From Dysgonomonas sp. 520 (GTDB lineage Bacteria > Bacteroidota > Bacteroidia > Bacteroidales > Dysgonomonadaceae), in contig NZ_QVMP01000019.1 in assembly GCF_010501095.1 (NCBI RefSeq), positions 1 to 64,000 on the forward strand: DNA of 64,000 bases, read 5' to 3'. Positions 35,622 through 45,438 of this stretch are shown here, one piece after another. The notes under the pieces are model-generated. The model saw only the letters and a list, made by a program, of their open reading frames with translations. It was not told the origin of the DNA and made no database searches. Both the position numbers and the translations under genes were made by a program. Position 1 is the first letter of the stretch; each line of letters starts with the position of its first letter.

Positions 35622-36656
35622 TCAGAAAATTTTCCTTCTATTCAGCGCATTGTGGTATCTGGCTGCATTGCGCTCATGCTCGGCATTAGTTACGGCGAAA
35701 TTGTGCCTGCCCGAAAAATCCTCTTTGGCGCACATAAATAAATAGTTGTGCTTTGCCGGATTCAATGTGCCGTCTATGCCTTTGATTGATGGAACCCGTA
35801 TTGGCCCCGGAGGTAATCCTGCATGTTCGTATGTGCTGTAAGGAGACGATTTTGCAGCATCTTTATGCCTGTTCAGCACGCGCTTGAGCGAAAAATCGTT
35901 TATAGCAAACTTTATTGTTGGGTCGGCTTGCAAAAGCATATTTTTGTTGATCCGATTGAGATATAACCCCGCAACAACCGGGTATTCGTCGGAGTAGAAA
36001 CATTCTTCTTCAACTATCGAAGCCAGTGTAGACACCTCGATAGGGGTAAGTCCTAGTTTCTGAGCTTCACCTTTTCGTTTTTCAGTCCAGAATTTTTTGT
36101 ATTCAGAGTTCATCCTGTCCAGAAAAGAGTTGAGGCTGATATCCCAATATATATTATATGTGTTTGGAATGAACATCGCTACGATTGTTTCCGTATCAAA
36201 CCCCAAGGCTTTACATACATTCGGGTCATTTAAGGCAGATAGTAAATCGTTCTGATTCAGCATCAATTGTTTGCTTATACGTTCCGCTAAATCAGTTTTT
36301 GTGCGTATGTTGTTGAACTTCAGGTTGACAGGCGTTTGCTGTCCCTTGTTGAGTAGCCTAACAACTTGCAAAACAGTCATTTCTGGCTTTATGGCATAAC
36401 GCCCCGTCTTTATATTGTCGGGATAATCCATGTATTGAGAAATCATCTCGAAGTTTTGCAGATTTTCTATATGAGCTGTTGTATCCAGTTGAGTGAGAAT
36501 ATCATTGTAGTCCTTTTTCTCGTCGATATAGATATAAACAGTCTCATTGATATTGAAGCCTGTTTTCACTATCGTGTAGATGTATATGGCTGATGCAGAT
36601 AACAATGCAACTATCAATAATACACCGAAGAGAATATATTTTGTTCGTTTTTTCAT
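35622..36656 (-). CDS. mltG: Endolytic murein transglycosylase MltG
   Basis: Inner-membrane lytic transglycosylase that cuts nascent glycan strands and so sets their length. 344 residues: a short cytoplasmic N-terminus, one membrane helix (about 8-30), a LysM-like subdomain, and a YceG catalytic domain with ASIVEEECFYSDEYPVVAGLYLNRI (catalytic Glu) and LLQADPTIKFAI, ending in the conserved PGPIRVPSIKGIDGTLNPAKHNYLFM block. A TAATTTTG box on the minus strand (36694-36701) lies 37 bases upstream. Confidence 0.93.
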   Translation of the reverse strand: MKKRTKYILFGVLLIVALLSASAIYIYTIVKTGFNINETVYIYIDEKKDYNDILTQLDTTAHIENLQNFEMISQYMDYPDNIKTGRYAIKPEMTVLQVVRLLNKGQQTPVNLKFNNIRTKTDLAERISKQLMLNQNDLLSALNDPNVCKALGFDTETIVAMFIPNTYNIYWDISLNSFLDRMNSEYKKFWTEKRKGEAQKLGLTPIEVSTLASIVEEECFYSDEYPVVAGLYLNRINKNMLLQADPTIKFAINDFSLKRVLNRHKDAAKSSPYSTYEHAGLPPGPIRVPSIKGIDGTLNPAKHNYLFMCAKEDFSGRHNFAVTNAEHERNAARYHNALNRRKIF

Positions 36657-36982
36657 TCCCGATGTGCTAAGTTTGTTTTGGTAAAATGAGATGCAAAATT
36701 ACAGATAAATTTGTTTAGATGTTATCAAGTGCGACTTAAAATAAAATAATGAGGCGAAAAATCGAGTGCATCTGTCTGTTTGTTAGTTTTTTATTATTTA
36801 ACTAAAAATAGGAGGGGTGAAAATGATCAAAGTATGAGAGATATATGTTATTTTTGTGTGAATCTGTCAATTTTTAACAGGGGCGATTTTTTTTATTTTA
36901 TCTATCTTGTCATTCTGAACAATGTGAAGAAGCTGTGCTTTTCGAGTTTCATTTCGTTCAGCATGACAAAAACTTTAAAATT
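36657..36982. other. Divergent intergenic region mltG / MBL hydrolase
   Basis: 326 bases without a gene. It holds the mltG -7 box on the left and the core of a family B repeat on the right (36908-36974), which ends 8 bases before the start codon of the MBL gene. The middle is AT-rich with nothing recognised. Confidence 0.55.
36908..36974. repeat. Family B dispersed repeat, core copy
   Basis: TGTCATTCTGAAC at the left and GTTCAGCATGACAAAAAC at the right form an imperfect palindrome. It matches 40710-40776 along its length. It supplies the open frame upstream of the MBL gene, which is therefore not coding. Confidence 0.7.
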
Positions 36983-37621
36983 ATGAATGTAAAGGTATTT
37001 CAGTTCAACCCCGTAGGGGTAAATACATACGTCGTGTATGACGAAACGAAAGAATGTACAATAATTGATGCGGGTTGTTTTTATGCCGATGAGAAAGAAC
37101 ATCTGTTGAATTTCATCTTGGATAATGATCTCATTGTGAAACACATGATAAACACGCATCTTCATTTTGACCATGTGTTCGGATGTAATTTTATTTCTGA
37201 GCAATTTGGTGTTGTGCTTGAGGCGAATGATAAAGATCAGTTTTTATTGGATCAATTTGACGGTCAACTCAGAATGTTTGGCTTTAATCCTGTCGGAGAG
37301 GCTCCGAAGATAGGAAAGGTGATAAAAGAAGGAGATATGATAGAATTTGGTGATCAAAGATTCTTTGTTATACATGTGCCCGGTCATTCTCCGGGTAGTT
37401 TGGTCTTCTACAATGAAGAAGAGGAGTGCCTTTTTGCAGGAGATGTTCTGTTTAGGGATAGTATCGGACGGACGGATTTAGCGAGAGGGAATCATGACGA
37501 ACTTGTTGCGGGAATCAAATCGAAATTGATGACACTACCTCCCGAAACATTAGTCTATTCGGGGCATGGTCCTAACACAACAGTAGGTTACGAGAAAAAA
37601 CATAATCCATATTTGCAATAA
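36983..37621 (+). CDS. MBL-fold metallo-hydrolase (glyoxalase II-like)
   Basis: Start at ATG 36983 (MNVKVFQFNPVGVNTYVVY). 212 residues. Metal site HxHxDH at His59-His61-Asp63-His64 (THLHFDH), a further His in VPGHSPGS, Asp in FAGDVLF and a C-terminal His in YSGHGPNT. This is the GloB-like small hydrolase type, thioester or related substrate. It precedes gcvP by 31 bases on the same strand and is probably co-transcribed. The physiological substrate is not known. Confidence 0.88.
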   Translation: MNVKVFQFNPVGVNTYVVYDETKECTIIDAGCFYADEKEHLLNFILDNDLIVKHMINTHLHFDHVFGCNFISEQFGVVLEANDKDQFLLDQFDGQLRMFGFNPVGEAPKIGKVIKEGDMIEFGDQRFFVIHVPGHSPGSLVFYNEEEECLFAGDVLFRDSIGRTDLARGNHDELVAGIKSKLMTLPPETLVYSGHGPNTTVGYEKKHNPYLQ

Positions 37622-37652
37622 AATAATATAAACGCCTTTAATCTAAAAGAAT

Positions 37653-40496
37653 ATGTTGTCAGAAAGATTTCAAGACCGTCATATCGGTGTCAATGAGCAA
37701 GATCAGGAAATAATGCTCAAAAAACTAGGATTGTCATCAATGGAAGAATTGTTGGAGCAGACAATTCCGTCGGATATAAGATTAAAGGAAAAATTGAATC
37801 TGCCTCCTGCCCTGACCGAATATGAGTATGCTCAGGATATAGCATCTTTGGCGTCGAAGAATAAAGTTTATGCGTCTTACATAGGTATGGGATGGTACGA
37901 CACGGTTGTTCCGGCGGCAATTTACAGAAATGTGTTCGAGAATCCTGTATGGTATACATCATACACACCTTATCAGGCCGAAATATCGCAAGGCCGGCTT
38001 GAAGCGTTGATGAATTTTCAAACCGTAGTAAGTGAATTGACAGGTTTGCCTTTGTCAAACTGTTCTTTGCTGGACGAGGCTACTGCCGCCGCCGAATCGG
38101 CAGCCATGTTTATGTCGCTAAGGAGTAAAGAGCAGGTGAAAAATGGAGCAAATAAACTATTTGTTGATAAGAATATATTTCCGCAAACTTTAGCCGTTGT
38201 AGAAACAAGGGCTGTGCCTCAGGGTATTGAAGTTGTGGTCGGAGATTACAAAACAATAGAGTTGGATGACAAATTTTTCGGTGCTATTATACAATATCCA
38301 AATTCAGACGGATTGATTGAAGATTACACAGCTTTTGCATCAAAAGCACAAAGTATAGGTTGCAAGATTGCTGTTGCTACCGACCTGATGGCATTGACAA
38401 AACTTGTACCTCCCGGACAATGGGGGGCGGATGTGGCTTTCGGAAGCAGTCAGAGATTTGGAGTGCCGATGTTTTACGGAGGCCCTTCGGCGGGATTCTT
38501 TGCAACAAAAGAAGAATACAAGCGGAACGTTCCGGGGCGCATCATCGGTTTGAGTAAGGATGCTTACGGAAAAGATGCTTACCGTATGGCTCTTCAAACA
38601 CGCGAGCAACATATAAAAAGAGAAAAGGCAACGTCCAATATATGTACGGCGCAGGCTTTACTTGCAACTATGTCTAGCTTTTATGCCGTATATCATGGTG
38701 CGGAAGGTTTGCGAAGAATAGCATCAAGAATCCATTCCGTAGCAGCCATTGTAAGTGAAAAACTGAAAGATTTTGGTTTTACATTGTTGAATGATCAATA
38801 TTTTGACACGATCAAAATCGCTCTTCCTGAAGGAATCTCTCAGGATGCATTGAGAAAAATAGCAGAGTCAAAACAAGTAAACCTCCGTTATTTCAGTACG
38901 GGTGAAGTAGGAGTTAGTGTGGATGAAACCACCAACCAAGAACGAATGAATCAACTGCTTTCGGTTTTTGCATTAGCCGTGATGAAATCGTTTGAAGAAG
39001 TGGAGTTGACGGAAACTTCAATCATTGACGAAAAATATCTGCGTAAGGATGAATACCTTTCTCACTATACTTTTAAGAACTATCATACCGAAACCGAATT
39101 GATGCGCTATATCAAACGTTTGGAGAGAAAAGATATTTCTTTGGCGCACTCGATGATTTCGCTTGGTTCGTGTACGATGAAACTCAATGCCGCCTCGGAG
39201 CTGTTGCCGTTGGGAATGTCGGGGTTACAGAATATTCACCCTTTTGCCCCGAAAGATCAGACAGAAGGGTATAGCGAGTTGATTAAGAATTTAGGTGATT
39301 ATCTGGCCGAAATAACAGGATTTGCCGCAGTCAGCTTTCAGCCAAATTCGGGAGCTGCGGGAGAATATGCCGGCTTGATGGTAATTCGTGAATATCAAAA
39401 AAGTATAGGGCAAGGACATCGTAATATTGTTTTGATTCCGGCATCGGCTCACGGAACGAACCCCGCATCAGCAATTCAGGCAGGATATGAAACCGTGACC
39501 GTAGCTTGCGATGAAGGCGGAAATGTCCGTGTAGATGATTTGCAGGCAAAGGCAGAAGAACATAAGGATAATTTGGCAGCTTGTATGATAACTTATCCGT
39601 CCACACATGGAATATTTGAGAAAGAAATAAGGCGCATGTGTGAGATCATACATCAATACGGCGGTCAGGTGTATATGGATGGTGCGAATATGAATGCGCA
39701 GGTCGGCTTGACTAATCCCGGATTTATCGGTGCAGATGTTTGCCATCTCAATTTGCATAAAACATTTGCCATACCTCATGGAGGAGGAGGCCCGGGCGAA
39801 GGACCGATAGGTGTGGCCAAACATCTTGTGTCGTTTTTGCCGCATCACCCCATGTTAGATGGCAGTACGATGAATACGGTTGCTTCTTCTCCCTATGGCA
39901 GTGCAGGTATTTTGCCGATTACCTACGGATATATCCGCATGATGGGAGAAGACGGCTTGACCAATGCTACCAAGGTTGCAATTTTGAACGCTAACTATCT
40001 GTCCGAATGCTTGAAAGATACGTATGGTATTGTTTATAGAGGAGCATCGGGCAGGGTAGGACACGAACTTATTCTTGAATGTCGCAAGATAAAAGAGAAA
40101 TCAGGTATAACCGAGACTGATATTGCAAAACGCTTGGTTGACTATGGTTATCATGCCCCTACACTCTCGTTTCCTGTTCATGGAACGTTGATGATAGAGC
40201 CAACAGAGAGCGAGAGCCTTTCGGAATTGGATCGTTTTGTGGCTGTTATGAACCGGATATGGGAAGAAATAGAAGAGGTGGAAAACGGCACATTCAGCAA
40301 AGAAGACAATGTCCTTGTTAATTCGCCTCACCCACAGTATGAAGTTTGTGCCGACGAGTGGAAGCATGCCTATCCCCGATCAAAAGCGGCATTTCCGTTA
40401 GATTATTTGAAAGAAAATAAGTTCTGGGTAGATGTTGCCCGTGTGGATAATGCTTATGGCGATAGAAATCTGGTGAGTTGTCTTTGTGAAATTTAA
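37653..40496 (+). CDS. gcvP: Glycine dehydrogenase (decarboxylating), P-protein
   Basis: PLP enzyme of the glycine cleavage system: decarboxylates glycine and passes the aminomethyl group to lipoyl-GcvH. 947 residues, a full-length fused form with N- and C-terminal halves of the same fold. The PLP lysine is Lys703 in HLNLHKTFAIPHGGGGPG, and the glycine-rich loop follows it. GcvT, GcvH and Lpd genes are not adjacent. Right after the stop begins the relic of an outer-membrane barrel gene, read from the same strand. Confidence 0.96.
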   Translation: MLSERFQDRHIGVNEQDQEIMLKKLGLSSMEELLEQTIPSDIRLKEKLNLPPALTEYEYAQDIASLASKNKVYASYIGMGWYDTVVPAAIYRNVFENPVWYTSYTPYQAEISQGRLEALMNFQTVVSELTGLPLSNCSLLDEATAAAESAAMFMSLRSKEQVKNGANKLFVDKNIFPQTLAVVETRAVPQGIEVVVGDYKTIELDDKFFGAIIQYPNSDGLIEDYTAFASKAQSIGCKIAVATDLMALTKLVPPGQWGADVAFGSSQRFGVPMFYGGPSAGFFATKEEYKRNVPGRIIGLSKDAYGKDAYRMALQTREQHIKREKATSNICTAQALLATMSSFYAVYHGAEGLRRIASRIHSVAAIVSEKLKDFGFTLLNDQYFDTIKIALPEGISQDALRKIAESKQVNLRYFSTGEVGVSVDETTNQERMNQLLSVFALAVMKSFEEVELTETSIIDEKYLRKDEYLSHYTFKNYHTETELMRYIKRLERKDISLAHSMISLGSCTMKLNAASELLPLGMSGLQNIHPFAPKDQTEGYSELIKNLGDYLAEITGFAAVSFQPNSGAAGEYAGLMVIREYQKSIGQGHRNIVLIPASAHGTNPASAIQAGYETVTVACDEGGNVRVDDLQAKAEEHKDNLAACMITYPSTHGIFEKEIRRMCEIIHQYGGQVYMDGANMNAQVGLTNPGFIGADVCHLNLHKTFAIPHGGGGPGEGPIGVAKHLVSFLPHHPMLDGSTMNTVASSPYGSAGILPITYGYIRMMGEDGLTNATKVAILNANYLSECLKDTYGIVYRGASGRVGHELILECRKIKEKSGITETDIAKRLVDYGYHAPTLSFPVHGTLMIEPTESESLSELDRFVAVMNRIWEEIEEVENGTFSKEDNVLVNSPHPQYEVCADEWKHAYPRSKAAFPLDYLKENKFWVDVARVDNAYGDRNLVSCLCEI

Positions 40497-40498
40497 TA

Positions 40499-40615
40499 TT
40501 TGGAAAAATATCCGTGAATTTGGGATATGAATATGGTTTCACCAATATGGTAGATAGCGACCATGTATCGTCTCATAATAACAACGCTTTCTTGACATTA
40601 GGTTATAAGTTCTAA
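40499..40615 (+). pseudogene. Relic 3' end of an outer-membrane beta-barrel gene
   Basis: Starting two bases after the gcvP stop, one frame reads FGKISVNLGYEYGFTNMV, then ends NAFLTLGYKF with a TAA at 40613. This parallels the C-terminus of the intact barrel protein at 40970-41569 (LGKLNVNIGYDFGLTNIS ... NAYITVGYKF). It has no start or upstream barrel. Probably the remains of a tandem duplicate truncated by a deletion that ended at gcvP. Confidence 0.8.
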
Positions 40616-40633
40616 AGAAAAATTATACAGTAT

Positions 40634-40671
40634 AAAAAGCAGAATCTGAAAACTAAGATTCTGCTTTTTTG
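40634..40671 (+). terminator. Terminator following the relic (serves gcvP)
   Basis: Perfect 9-bp stem 40639-40647 / 40656-40664, extended by an A run / T run pairing on both sides. Confidence 0.88.
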
Positions 40672-40682
40672 TTATGAAACCG

Positions 40683-40807
40683 TCTAGACTTTTTCGTTTT
40701 ATTCAATTTTGTCATCCTGAGAGTATCGAAGGATCTGTTTTTTAGATGTTTCACTACGTTCAACATGACAAAAACTCAAAAATTAAGTATAATTTAAAAA
40801 GTCTAGA
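40683..40807. repeat. Family B repeat with 12-bp terminal inverted repeats
   Basis: TCTAGACTTTTT (40683-40694) and its exact complement (40796-40807) flank a 125-bp element whose core (40710-40776) matches the repeat at 36908-36974. It has no coding capacity and looks like a MITE. Confidence 0.72.
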
Positions 40808-40844
40808 TGACTTCATACTAAAATATTGTGTTTTTGCATACATT

Positions 40845-40875
40845 CTTGTCAAATTAAATTAATTCACTATATTTG
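40845..40875 (+). promoter_or_regulatory. Promoter of the outer-membrane barrel gene
   Basis: CTTG (40845-40848), 19 bases, TATATTTG (40868-40875): one mismatch in the -33 element. Leader about 85 bases. Confidence 0.62.
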
Positions 40876-40969
40876 ACGTTAATTTTATTAAAATACAAAG
40901 CTATAAAAAGGGGGACACCGAAAACCTGAGAATAAGAGTAGGTATTTACATTTTAATTGTGAAAAGAAT

Positions 40970-41569
40970 ATGAAGATTGTAATTAAATCATGCATGGTAG
41001 CTATGGCTCTACTTCTTAGCACATCTGCTTATGCATTATTGCCATTTGGCTTTGGAATACATGCCGGTATGAATACTTCTAATGTGGGAGGAGACGTGGA
41101 CGATACAAAAGCAAAGGTCGGTTATCAAGTTGGGGCAACAGTAGATTTTACAGTGCCTATCATCGGTATATTTGCAGAATCGGGTGTAAGTTTAACTACA
41201 AAAGGTTTTAAACAAGAAGTAGGCGACAAAACTTATTCTACAAATGCAATGTATTTGCAAGTGCCTCTTTATTTCGGCTATAAAATATCAGCATTGAATT
41301 TGTTGGCTGTGAAATTTAAAGCAGGGCCTTACTGGGCTTATGGTATCGGAGGTAAATATAAAGATGTGAATGGTAAAAAACATGATACATTCGGTGACGA
41401 TGGATTTAAAAAGAACGATTTTGGTCTTACTGCAGCCGTTGGTGGTGAAGTTCTGGGTAAATTGAATGTAAATATCGGTTATGATTTTGGTCTTACCAAT
41501 ATAAGTCAGGTTGACGATTATAAAGTAAGAAATCGCAATGCTTACATAACAGTAGGTTACAAGTTCTAA
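40970..41569 (+). CDS. Outer-membrane beta-barrel protein (PorT/OMP_b-brl family)
   Basis: 199 residues. The signal peptide (MKIVIKSCMVAMALLLSTSAYA) is followed by an eight-strand-type barrel pattern: GFGIHAGMNTSNV at the first strand, alternating aromatic strands, and a terminal strand ending in TVGYKF, the Bacteroidota outer-membrane signature for insertion. Function unknown; relatives are small porin-like or structural proteins. Its own promoter and terminator flank it, and a relic of a second copy lies upstream. Confidence 0.85.
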   Translation: MKIVIKSCMVAMALLLSTSAYALLPFGFGIHAGMNTSNVGGDVDDTKAKVGYQVGATVDFTVPIIGIFAESGVSLTTKGFKQEVGDKTYSTNAMYLQVPLYFGYKISALNLLAVKFKAGPYWAYGIGGKYKDVNGKKHDTFGDDGFKKNDFGLTAAVGGEVLGKLNVNIGYDFGLTNISQVDDYKVRNRNAYITVGYKF

Positions 41570-41595
41570 AGAAGAACAGAATTACAATATTTTAC

Positions 41596-41632
41596 AATAA
41601 GGTTATCCATTGCGGGTAACCTTATTTATTTT
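41596..41632 (+). terminator. Terminator after the barrel gene
   Basis: The stem 41596-41605 / 41617-41626 is extended inward by three pairs and followed by a T-rich tail. Confidence 0.82.
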
Positions 41633-41721
41633 TAACAAATCGAAAATCAATTTAGAAGTTTTTATTCAATGAAACCAATCAAAATTTGAATGATATTTAT
41701 ACTAACTATCATTCAATTGCT

Positions 41722-41729
41722 TATCTTTG
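41722..41729 (+). promoter_or_regulatory. Bacteroidota -7 box for the DUF2723 gene
   Basis: TATCTTTG, 51 bases before the ATG at 41781. Its TTG is the only upstream start in the frame, which argues against that longer start. Confidence 0.5.
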
Positions 41730-41780
41730 CACCCAAATATTCAGAAAAATCTAAAAAGAGATTACATTAACAAAGATAAA

Positions 41781-44700
41781 ATGAAAAAATACAACCTTAT
41801 TAACAACATCTTCGGATGGGTGAGTTTTGCTATCGCAGCGGTTGTCTATTGTTTAACCATTGAACCTAGTGCCAGTTTTTGGGATTGCGGAGAATTTATC
41901 ACCACCGCATACAAACTAGAAGTGGGACACCCTCCCGGTGCACCGTTTTTCATGCTGACCGGAAAATTCTTCAGCTTGTTTGCTTCCGACCCATCGCAAG
42001 TGGCAGCAATGATAAATATAATGTCGGCATTGATGAGTGCTTTGACAATCTTATTCTTGTTCTGGACAATAACACATCTGGCCAAAAAACTAATATATCC
42101 CGACAGCAGTAAAAGTAAAGAAATGACAATGGGGCAGTTGATAGCCATCATGTCAGCGGGTCTTGTAGGAGCTTTAGCCTATACGTTTTCCGATACATTC
42201 TGGTTTTCGGCGGTCGAGGGTGAGGTTTATGCCTACTCTTCAATGTTTACGGCTCTGGTGTTCTGGCTAATACTGAAATGGGAAAACCGATCCGATCAGG
42301 TGGGTGCGGATAGATGGCTTATTATAATCGCTTATGCGATGGGCTTGTCTATCGGGGTTCACTTGCTCAACTTGTTGTGTATTCCTGCAATTGTATTGAT
42401 ATACTACTTCAAAAAGACAGAAAAACCCGACCTGAAAGGCACACTCTTGGCTTTACTCGGGTCTTTCGGGTTGATAGTGGTGCTGATGTATGGCATCATC
42501 CCCGGATTTTCGAAAGTAGGAGGTTGGTTCGAGTTGTTCTTCGTAAATACCTTAGGCTTTTCATACAACTCCGGAGTTTTTGCATACCTGATATTGGTAG
42601 CCTTGTTATTGATATGGGGATTGTTCGAAACATTCTCGTCGAAAGGTAACATGAACAGGGCAAAAGTAGCTTTCGTTTTGTGTATGACAATAACGGGAGT
42701 TGTGTTCATCAGTTCCAGTGTTTGGATATGGTTAATCCTGCTTGCAGGTTTGATTGCTTTCATGGTAATGTTTAAAGGCTTGACTGTTCGGATGTTGAAC
42801 ACATCCCTTTTGTGCCTGATGGTAATATTGATAGGATATTCTTCTTTTGCGCTTATCCCGATACGGTCTACCGCAAATCCTCCGATGGATCAGAACTCAC
42901 CGGAAGATGCGTTTTCGCTTGCAGGCTATCTGAATCGTGAGCAGTATGGCGATTCTCCTCTTTTCTATGGACGGACGTATGCTTCGACAGGGAAATTGAA
43001 GGAAGGAAAAATATCAGATAAGAAATATGGTCGTGTGGTGAAAAATTCGCCTGACGAAAAGGATAAATATGTAGTTGAAGCAGAAATTCCGGAGGTGGAA
43101 TATTCGAACACGATGTTATTCCCCCGAATGCATGCCGATAAAAATCAGCCCAACTATGATATTTATATGCAAGGCTATGCAAACTGGGGTGGGGTAACAA
43201 ATCCGAATAAGGCTCCGACTTTTTTCCAGAATCTACAATTTTTCTTCTCCTACCAGATCAATCACATGTATATCAGATATTTCATGTGGAACTTCTCGGG
43301 TAGGCAGAACGATATACAAGGCAGGGGTGGAATAACAGACGGAAACTGGATAACAGGTATCAGTTTCATAGATGAATATATTTTAGGCTTAGGTCCACAA
43401 GACGATCTTCCTCCTGATATGGCAGACAGTAAAGGGCGCAATAAGTTTTATATGTTGCCGCTCATTTTAGGACTACTGGGTATAATTTATCAAATAACAC
43501 GTGACGAAAGAGGTAAGCAGCAGTTCTGGGTGACGTTCATGTTGTTCTTTATGACGGGCTTAGCTATTGTAGTTTACCTGAATCAGAAACCGGCCGAACC
43601 TCGTGAGCGGGATTACGCCTATGCAGGGTCGTTCTATGCCTTTGCAATATGGATTGGACTCGGAGTTCCTGCAATCTGGGCACTGCTGAAAAAACGTGTA
43701 GCAGAATTGCCGGCGTCGGTAATTGCAGCCGTGGCGTGTATTTGTGTGCCTATTCAGATGGCTACGCAAACATGGGACGATCACGATCGTTCGGGCAGAT
43801 ACATTATGCACGATGTGGCAATGAACTACCTGAAAAGCTGTGAAAAAGATGCCATTATATTTACCAACGGAGACAACGATACTTTCCCCTTATGGTATAT
43901 ACAAGAGGTGGAAGGATACAGGACCGATGTGCGAGTATGTAATTTAAGTTACTTGCAAACAGATTGGTATGTCGATCAGATGCGTCGTCCGTACTACGAT
44001 TCTCCTGCGCTTCCTATCGATTGGGAAAGAAGTGCTTATATGGGAGGAAAAGGTCAAAGCGCAATGGTGATGACAAACAGGCTTCTGGAAGGCATGATAA
44101 AAGAAGATATCAGGCGACGGGAAGGTATCAGGGATGATGATGCTATGGGTATGTACAGGCTGCAGACTATTGATGTGTCGGGTTTGTATGATACGGCATT
44201 CAAAGACACGGTTTTGCTGAAAGATGCTATGGCTGTGTTGAGGAGTGGAAACGATACATATAAACGTCCGGATAATTTGAAGATGTATTCGCCTGTAGTG
44301 CCGGGCATAAACCTGAAAATGGATATTGATACCACGGCGGTGAACTGGGCAAACCTGGGCACAGAACCATTACCCGAAATGTATATCAATCTTGGTGAAA
44401 ACAGGGTTGGAAGAGGTGTAAGCCGCAGCGAGCTGATGATGTTGGAGATGATTTCCAATATAAACGAAACCAATTGGAAACGACCTATCTATTTCGCTAC
44501 CACAGTAGGGACTGACATGTATATGGGATTGCAGTCGAACTTTATGATGAAAGGCCTTACCAACAGAATTGTGCCGGGAATACGTCCGAATAAAGAAGGC
44601 GTTGATACGGAGGTTACATTTAATAATCTTGTGAACGAGTTTGTGTACAGAGGAATAAATGACCCGAATGTTTACCTGGATGAGACAAATATGAGAACAT

Positions 44701-45377
44701 GTAAAACATATCGTTTGATGTTCAGGTCTTTGATTGGTGCGCTGATAGAAGAAGGAAAGAAAGACAAAGCATTGAAGGCACTGGATAAGTGTTTGGAAGT
44801 TGTTCCCGGAACAACAGTTCCATTCGGAGCCGAGTCTATTCTTTTTGCTGACTGTTACTATGAGTTGGGCGAGGTGGAAAAAGGCCGGAAATTGTTGGGC
44901 GATATAACAGACCGTTCTTCAAAAACATTAAACTGGCTAAACCGGGTGAAAGAAAAGCAGATGAAAAATCTGGCAGACGATATAAGAAGCAATATTTATA
45001 CTATATTGATGAGTATGCATGTGGCTCAAGCGTATGGAGATAGTAAAACTTACATGAGTTATGTAGACCAGCTTCTTTCATACGTTCCGGTTTACTATTC
45101 CAACAGGGTTAGCATCTACGAACCGGGTATGCGCAGGTCTATTGGTCTTGGAGATTATATTCTGGCCAATATGTTGAGTACTTCTTATACGAACGGAGAA
45201 AAGGCTATGCAAGAGAAGGATATGGCGTCATTGTATTCTGAAAATGAAGCCACAGGAAAAATTCTTGAGGTGATGAAAAGGTATAATCCTCGTTTATACG
45301 ATCAATACAAAACGGTGACGACCAATCCTGCACCAGCACCAGAACCAAAAATAGAAAACGAACAGGAAACAAAATAA
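41781..45377 (+). CDS. DUF2723 multi-pass membrane protein (GT-C-like glycosyltransferase)
   Basis: Start at ATG 41781 (MKKYNLINNIFGWVSFAIAA). 1198 residues: about a dozen membrane helices in the first 650 residues and a soluble C-terminal part with helical TPR-like repeats. The first loop carries EPSASFWDCGEFITTAYKLE with the conserved Asp/Glu of GT-C enzymes, and GHPPGAPFF follows. DUF2723 proteins are lipid-linked-sugar-dependent transferases involved in protein O-glycosylation in Bacteroidota. The role here is inferred. A terminator separates it from the deacetylase gene. Confidence 0.85.
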   Translation: MKKYNLINNIFGWVSFAIAAVVYCLTIEPSASFWDCGEFITTAYKLEVGHPPGAPFFMLTGKFFSLFASDPSQVAAMINIMSALMSALTILFLFWTITHLAKKLIYPDSSKSKEMTMGQLIAIMSAGLVGALAYTFSDTFWFSAVEGEVYAYSSMFTALVFWLILKWENRSDQVGADRWLIIIAYAMGLSIGVHLLNLLCIPAIVLIYYFKKTEKPDLKGTLLALLGSFGLIVVLMYGIIPGFSKVGGWFELFFVNTLGFSYNSGVFAYLILVALLLIWGLFETFSSKGNMNRAKVAFVLCMTITGVVFISSSVWIWLILLAGLIAFMVMFKGLTVRMLNTSLLCLMVILIGYSSFALIPIRSTANPPMDQNSPEDAFSLAGYLNREQYGDSPLFYGRTYASTGKLKEGKISDKKYGRVVKNSPDEKDKYVVEAEIPEVEYSNTMLFPRMHADKNQPNYDIYMQGYANWGGVTNPNKAPTFFQNLQFFFSYQINHMYIRYFMWNFSGRQNDIQGRGGITDGNWITGISFIDEYILGLGPQDDLPPDMADSKGRNKFYMLPLILGLLGIIYQITRDERGKQQFWVTFMLFFMTGLAIVVYLNQKPAEPRERDYAYAGSFYAFAIWIGLGVPAIWALLKKRVAELPASVIAAVACICVPIQMATQTWDDHDRSGRYIMHDVAMNYLKSCEKDAIIFTNGDNDTFPLWYIQEVEGYRTDVRVCNLSYLQTDWYVDQMRRPYYDSPALPIDWERSAYMGGKGQSAMVMTNRLLEGMIKEDIRRREGIRDDDAMGMYRLQTIDVSGLYDTAFKDTVLLKDAMAVLRSGNDTYKRPDNLKMYSPVVPGINLKMDIDTTAVNWANLGTEPLPEMYINLGENRVGRGVSRSELMMLEMISNINETNWKRPIYFATTVGTDMYMGLQSNFMMKGLTNRIVPGIRPNKEGVDTEVTFNNLVNEFVYRGINDPNVYLDETNMRTCKTYRLMFRSLIGALIEEGKKDKALKALDKCLEVVPGTTVPFGAESILFADCYYELGEVEKGRKLLGDITDRSSKTLNWLNRVKEKQMKNLADDIRSNIYTILMSMHVAQAYGDSKTYMSYVDQLLSYVPVYYSNRVSIYEPGMRRSIGLGDYILANMLSTSYTNGEKAMQEKDMASLYSENEATGKILEVMKRYNPRLYDQYKTVTTNPAPAPEPKIENEQETK

Positions 45378-45385
45378 GAAAGAAT

Positions 45386-45430
45386 GAGATTGCATCTATA
45401 TAGAGATAATAGTTGCAATCTCGTTTGTTT
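45386..45430 (+). terminator. Terminator after the DUF2723 gene
   Basis: GAGATTGCA/TGCAATCTC stem (45386-45394 / 45414-45422), 19-base loop, T-rich tail. Confidence 0.7.
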
Positions 45431-45438
45431 TTGATATT

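Larger units (their letters stand above)
40497..40969 (+). other. Intergenic region after gcvP
   Basis: 473 bases without an intact gene: barrel-gene relic, a strong terminator, the full family B repeat, then the promoter of the barrel gene. Confidence 0.7.

Noticed and set aside
36935-36982. N-terminal extension of the MBL hydrolase
   Set aside because: The extra residues come from the family B repeat, and the family start fits ATG 36983.
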